Source of the DNA: Alistipes sp.
GTDB taxonomy: Bacteria; Bacteroidota; Bacteroidia; Bacteroidales; Rikenellaceae
DNA: 35,345 nt
Assembly (NCBI GenBank): GCA_017558115.1
Contig: JAFYWG010000052.1
Location: 1 to 35,345, forward strand
Reading direction: 5' to 3'
In this document: positions 32,154 to 35,345 of the stretch, one piece after another
Position numbering within the stretch: position 1 is the stretch's first letter
How the letters are laid out: each line of letters opens with the position of its first letter
Position numbers and translations under genes: made by a program
The notes under the pieces: model-generated
Told to the model about the DNA's origin: nothing
Databases searched by the model: none
The model's input: only the letters and a program-made list of their open reading frames with translations

Positions 32154-33218
32154 ATGAGTAAGATAATGAAAAATCTACTGTTGGGCGTGGCGGCCATGCT
32201 GGGTGGTGTGCACACCTCGGTTGCCTGCACCGGCATATCGCTCACAGCTGCCGATGGTAGCTACATCCAAGCACGAACTATTGAGTGGGCATACGGAGCC
32301 CTCAAAAGCGAGTACGTCATAATCCCGCGTGGCGAGGCGTTGCAGTCCTACACACCCACGGGTACGAATGGCATAAAGTTCAAGGCGCGCTATGGCGTGG
32401 TGGGGCTCGCGGTGGTGGAGAGGGAGTTTATAGCCGAGGGCATCAACGAGGCGGGACTCTCGGCGGGATTGTTCTTCTTCCCGCGCTATGGCAGCTACGA
32501 GGCCTACGAGATGGTGGACAATGCTCGCACGCTTGCCGACCTTCAGGTGGTGCAGTGGATGCTCACGCAGTGCGCAACGATAGATGAGGTTATGGAGGCT
32601 GTGAAGCGTGTACGCATCGTGGCCCTGGAGAAGACAGCCGTGGTACATTGGCGCATAGGCGAGCCATCGGGACGTCAGGTGGTGATGGAGATTGTAGAGG
32701 GCAAGGTGGGCTTCTACGAGAACGAGGTGGGCGTGATTACAAATGCCCCGGGCTACACATGGCAGGTCACAAACCTCGAGAACTACGTCAACCTACGCCC
32801 CGGTAGCGCGCAAAGCTACAAGCTCGGAGGCGTGACGCTCGAACCTAATGGCGGTAGCACGGCGATGCATGGCTTACCAGGGGACTTTACCCCACCCTCA
32901 CGTTTTGTGCGTGCCGCCTTCTTCCGCAATACCGCACCTACTCGTGCTACGGGCCTCGACACGGTGCTCGAAGCCTTCCACCTACTCAACAACTTCGATG
33001 TGCCCATAGCCATCGAGAACCCCGCGGAGCATAACCTCCCCAGCGCTACGCAGTGGACATCGGCCATAGACCTCTCGTCGCGCACAATCTACTACAAAAC
33101 GGCCTACAACTCCACCATACGCTCCATAGCGTTGGACAACATCGACTTCGCGCGGGTTAAGTACGCCTCCTACCCCCTCGACACGGTGCAGAGAGAGCCT
33201 ATACAAGTGCTATACTAA
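32154..33218 (+). CDS. choloylglycine hydrolase-family amidase (bile salt hydrolase / penicillin V acylase type)
   Basis: An Ntn hydrolase that cuts linear C-N amide bonds. The 354-residue precursor has a signal peptide ending just before Cys25 (TSVA|CTGISL), so cleavage would expose the nucleophilic Cys as the new N-terminus. Other active-site markers are ARTIEW (Arg), TNAPGYTWQVTNL (two Asn), and PPSRFVRAAFF (Arg), matching positions in bile salt hydrolases and penicillin V acylases. Being exported fits the gram-negative branch. GYTWQVTNLENY and PGDFTPPSRF read a little closer to the acylase group, but conjugated bile salt activity is possible; the substrate cannot be decided from sequence. 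Followed by a strong terminator shared with the convergent permease. Confidence 0.92.
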   Translation: MSKIMKNLLLGVAAMLGGVHTSVACTGISLTAADGSYIQARTIEWAYGALKSEYVIIPRGEALQSYTPTGTNGIKFKARYGVVGLAVVEREFIAEGINEAGLSAGLFFFPRYGSYEAYEMVDNARTLADLQVVQWMLTQCATIDEVMEAVKRVRIVALEKTAVVHWRIGEPSGRQVVMEIVEGKVGFYENEVGVITNAPGYTWQVTNLENYVNLRPGSAQSYKLGGVTLEPNGGSTAMHGLPGDFTPPSRFVRAAFFRNTAPTRATGLDTVLEAFHLLNNFDVPIAIENPAEHNLPSATQWTSAIDLSSRTIYYKTAYNSTIRSIALDNIDFARVKYASYPLDTVQREPIQVLY

Positions 33219-33220
33219 CA

Positions 33221-33248
33221 AAAATAGAGTGCCGCAGCACTCTATTTT
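33221..33248. terminator. bidirectional terminator
   Basis: AAAATAGAGTGC and GCACTCTATTTT form a perfect 12-bp stem with a CGCA loop between the convergent hydrolase and permease genes, with A/T tails on both sides. Confidence 0.92.
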
Positions 33249-33250
33249 CT

Positions 33251-34309
33251 TTATCTCTGTAACTTTAGGTCGCCATCCTTGACCCAACCAAGGCGCTTCA
33301 TGCCCCAGTGGATAAGCAGGCTCAGCAACGCAGGAGCCACGAAGTACATGCCCACAATCTCGGCGATAAGCAGCGCGTGTGAGGTCGTAGAAGACATGGT
33401 ATCCCAACAGCCAATGGGGCCTACCAAGCCCGAGGTGCCCATGCCAGCACCCGCAGCGCTATTTTCCATTTTAAGTATGCATGTGGAGATAGGACCAAGT
33501 ATTGCCGAAGCGAGCGTAGGTGCGAGCCATACGATAGGCTTGCGTGCGATGTTGCCAATCTGTAGCATCGAGGTGCCGAGGCCCTGAGAGATAAGGCCAC
33601 CCCATCGGTTCTCCTTGAAGCTGATAACGGCAAAGCCAACCATCTGCGCACAGCATCCCGCCGTTGCTGCACCCGCCGCCAAGCCGCTGATACCTATAGA
33701 TATACACAACGCTGCCGAACTGATAGGGAGCGTGAGTATGCAGCCCACAGATACTGCCACAATAACACCCATAGCAAAGGGGTTGAGCTCCGTAGCGCGA
33801 TTTATAAGCTCGCCCAACGACATCACCCACTCACCAATAGGTACGCAGATGTACTGCGCCACAAGTCCACCCGCCACAATCGTTACAAGGGGCGTAAGGA
33901 TAATATCCACAGGTGTACGCTTCGAGACGAGCGAACCCACCTCGAGAGCCACGATGGTGGCGACGTATGCACCGATGGGGTTACCACCCACATCACCCGC
34001 AGAGCCACCAAGTGTATAACCCAAAGCACCCACCGCAACGGCAGAGATAGTGACAAGCGGGTCACGCTTTAGTCCTAATGCGATAGCAAGACCGATAGCA
34101 CCACCCACGACGAGGTCGAGTTGTGCGATAGTGGCAATAGGCGCAAGGAAGTCAAGGCCAGGGATAAGTGATATCTGCTTGATGATTAGACCAATGATAA
34201 GCGATGCGAAGAGACCCATCGCCATATAGCTCAACGCATCCACCACATAGGTTTTAAACCAACTTTTAACACCGCCGCTCTCGGTTGTTGCCTGCTTTTT
34301 CTTAGTCAT
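33251..34309 (-). CDS. PTS EIIC-like (PF13303-type) permease
   Basis: A 352-residue inner-membrane protein from ATG 34309 with about nine to ten hydrophobic segments. Gly-rich stretches include GGSAGDVGGNPIGAYVATIVALEVG, LTPLVTIVAGGLVA, and NSAAGAGMGTSGLVGPIGCW. These match the PTS_EIIC_2 family of predicted permeases. No EIIA, EIIB or HPr genes are nearby and the protein has no fused EIIB domain, so a phosphotransferase-coupled mechanism is doubtful. Substrate unknown. The frame continues to 34363, but a TAACTTTG box at 34330-34337 and the MTKKKQ start support the shorter form. Divergent from the leucine-rich-repeat gene. Confidence 0.85.
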   Translation of the reverse strand: MTKKKQATTESGGVKSWFKTYVVDALSYMAMGLFASLIIGLIIKQISLIPGLDFLAPIATIAQLDLVVGGAIGLAIALGLKRDPLVTISAVAVGALGYTLGGSAGDVGGNPIGAYVATIVALEVGSLVSKRTPVDIILTPLVTIVAGGLVAQYICVPIGEWVMSLGELINRATELNPFAMGVIVAVSVGCILTLPISSAALCISIGISGLAAGAATAGCCAQMVGFAVISFKENRWGGLISQGLGTSMLQIGNIARKPIVWLAPTLASAILGPISTCILKMENSAAGAGMGTSGLVGPIGCWDTMSSTTSHALLIAEIVGMYFVAPALLSLLIHWGMKRLGWVKDGDLKLQR

Positions 34310-34329
34310 AGTTAAAGGTTTTAGTAGCA

Positions 34330-34337
34330 CAAAGTTA
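34330..34337 (-). promoter_or_regulatory. probable -7 box of the permease gene
   Basis: TAACTTTG on the minus strand, 20 bp before ATG 34309; no convincing -33 TTG. Confidence 0.45.
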
Positions 34338-34379
34338 AAAATAATTTTCCAGGTTACGGCCATGAGCCTATTTTTTTGC

Positions 34380-34403
34380 TATATTTGTACTTAAATTTAA
34401 GTA
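34380..34403 (+). promoter_or_regulatory. -7 box and palindrome before the leucine-rich-repeat gene
   Basis: TATATTTG (34380-34387) fits the -7 element and is directly followed by a perfect 16-bp palindrome TACTTAAATTTAAGTA (34388-34403) at the expected transcription start. This could be an operator; the binding protein is unknown. Confidence 0.5.
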
Positions 34404-34415
34404 TAACTACTCAAT

Positions 34416-35345
34416 ATGCTACGCAAACTATCTACTCTTATTTTATGCCTTGTGGCAGCGGTTGCCACTGCCTCAGCGCAGACACCACCCGACAACGAGA
34501 TTTGGTATACTACTACCGATGGCAGGAAACTCGATGATTCAGATCCAATGCCATCTTTCTTAGTATCTCACAGCTTCCATAATGGCAAGGGTGTATTCAA
34601 GTTCAGCCGTGATGTTATCCGCATTGGTGACCCAGGTCCTATGGGTATCGAAGATGACGCCGAGCGTGAGGAGTGGTGGAAATCGTTGGATTATCATATG
34701 GCTTTAGCGTTTGGTGGTCATACAAGGCTAAAGAGTGTTACTATTCCAAAAACCGTAACAAGGATTTTCGATTATGCTTTTTGTGATTGTGTAAATCTAC
34801 GAAGTATTACTATCCCCACAAACGTAACGGAGATTGGACGTGAGGCATTCAGGGGTTGCACAGGGCTAACAAGTATCACGATTCCTAATAGCGTAACTAG
34901 TATTGGAGATGATGCATTCAAGGATTGTACAAACCTAAGGAGCATAACTATTCCCGAGGATGTTACGTCAATTGGAGGTGGTGCATTCGCAGATTGCAGC
35001 AGTCTAAAATCGTTTAAAGGCAAGTTTGCATCGACCGATGGCAGATGTTTGATTAAAGATGGTAAGCTAATTGCATTTGCCCCGGCGGGATTGACTTCAT
35101 ATACTATTCCCGAGAGCGTAACTAGCATTAGATCTGAGGCATTCAGTGGTTGCAGCAGCCTAACAAGCATTACTATTCCCAAGAGCGTAACTAGCATTGG
35201 ATTTGGGGCATTCGAGGGTTGTAGCAGTCTAACAAGCATTACTATTCCCGAGAGCGTAACTAGCATTGGAGATGATGCATTCGCCTATTGCCGCAGCCTG
35301 CCCGTAATAAACAATATTAGATACGCTGATACATATTTAGTGAGT
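34416..35345 (+). CDS. BspA-like leucine-rich-repeat protein, partial (3' end outside window)
   Basis: Open for 310 codons from ATG 34416 to the window edge. Signal peptide MLRKLSTLILCLVAAVATASA, then an about 80-residue non-repeat part. From residue about 105 follow repeats of 23 residues of the form LTSITIPxSVTSIGxxAFxxCSS, the treponemal/BspA (LRR_5) type, interrupted once by a GKFASTDGRCLIKDGKLIAFAPAG segment, which is common in this family. Secreted BspA-like proteins mediate binding to host or other bacteria in some species; here that is inference. The coding sequence is visibly richer in A/T than its neighbours. The shared 69-bp DNA repeats suggest recent expansion. Confidence 0.88.
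   Translation, partial: MLRKLSTLILCLVAAVATASAQTPPDNEIWYTTTDGRKLDDSDPMPSFLVSHSFHNGKGVFKFSRDVIRIGDPGPMGIEDDAEREEWWKSLDYHMALAFGGHTRLKSVTIPKTVTRIFDYAFCDCVNLRSITIPTNVTEIGREAFRGCTGLTSITIPNSVTSIGDDAFKDCTNLRSITIPEDVTSIGGGAFADCSSLKSFKGKFASTDGRCLIKDGKLIAFAPAGLTSYTIPESVTSIRSEAFSGCSSLTSITIPKSVTSIGFGAFEGCSSLTSITIPESVTSIGDDAFAYCRSLPVINNIRYADTYLVS

Noticed and set aside
34772..35266. 164-codon minus-strand repetitive frame
   Set aside because: Antisense reading of the leucine-rich repeats; the plus-strand frame has a signal peptide and the LRR_5 consensus.

Overview
This window looks like a chromosomal segment of a gut-type member of the Bacteroidales, probably Rikenellaceae/Alistipes-like. That placement is my inference from gene content and signals. 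Most genes lack a purine-rich ribosome binding site. Several start regions carry the Bacteroidota promoter pattern (TTTG or TTG, about 19-21 bp, TAnnTTTG). The window also holds lipoproteins with a Cys lipobox, DUF4199, DUF4293, DUF4988, BspA-type leucine-rich repeats and an exported choloylglycine-hydrolase-family enzyme, a combination typical of that group.

Layout. 1-7400: dnaA (its 5' end broken by an in-frame amber codon), a 0.6-kb repeat-rich gap, mutS on the minus strand, a second repeat-rich gap, then deoD and a class-3 aldehyde dehydrogenase on the plus strand. 7371-11195: two lipoproteins with FKBP-type domains and a WYL regulator form one minus-strand operon (10528 to 7371), with ruvA just upstream. 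11315-13536: an OmpH/Skp-like lipoprotein, the c-di-AMP synthase cdaA, and convergent mgsA. 13813-19094: a tight seven-gene minus-strand operon, mltG - DUF4199 - glycosyltransferase 2 - DUF4293 - thioesterase - UbiA-type prenyltransferase - EamA transporter. 19144-19240: the small SRP RNA, divergent from mltG. 19282-24633: a three-gene minus-strand operon of a 994-aa TPR protein, an outer-membrane beta-barrel and a Yip1-like membrane protein. 24743-28529: an OsmC-like protein, TPM-domain protein plus LemA, adk, and thiL. 28974-35345: a 927-aa DUF4988 surface lipoprotein, a choloylglycine hydrolase homologue, a stand-alone PTS IIC-like permease, and the first 310 codons of a BspA-like leucine-rich-repeat protein that runs off the end.

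Working together: most genes are ordinary housekeeping (replication initiation, mismatch repair, recombination, nucleoside salvage, protein targeting, envelope assembly). The less ordinary material sits between genes. (a) Downstream of dnaA there are two tandem copies of a structured element. Their central stems differ by five compensatory base-pair changes, which is direct evidence that the fold is conserved. (b) Composite intergenic repeats recur at four loci, including a collinear inverted copy about 27 kb away. (c) A branched 120-bp palindrome separates cdaA from mgsA. (d) dnaA has an in-frame TAG that replaces one codon of domain I. TAG is a genuine stop elsewhere in this window, since six other genes end in it.
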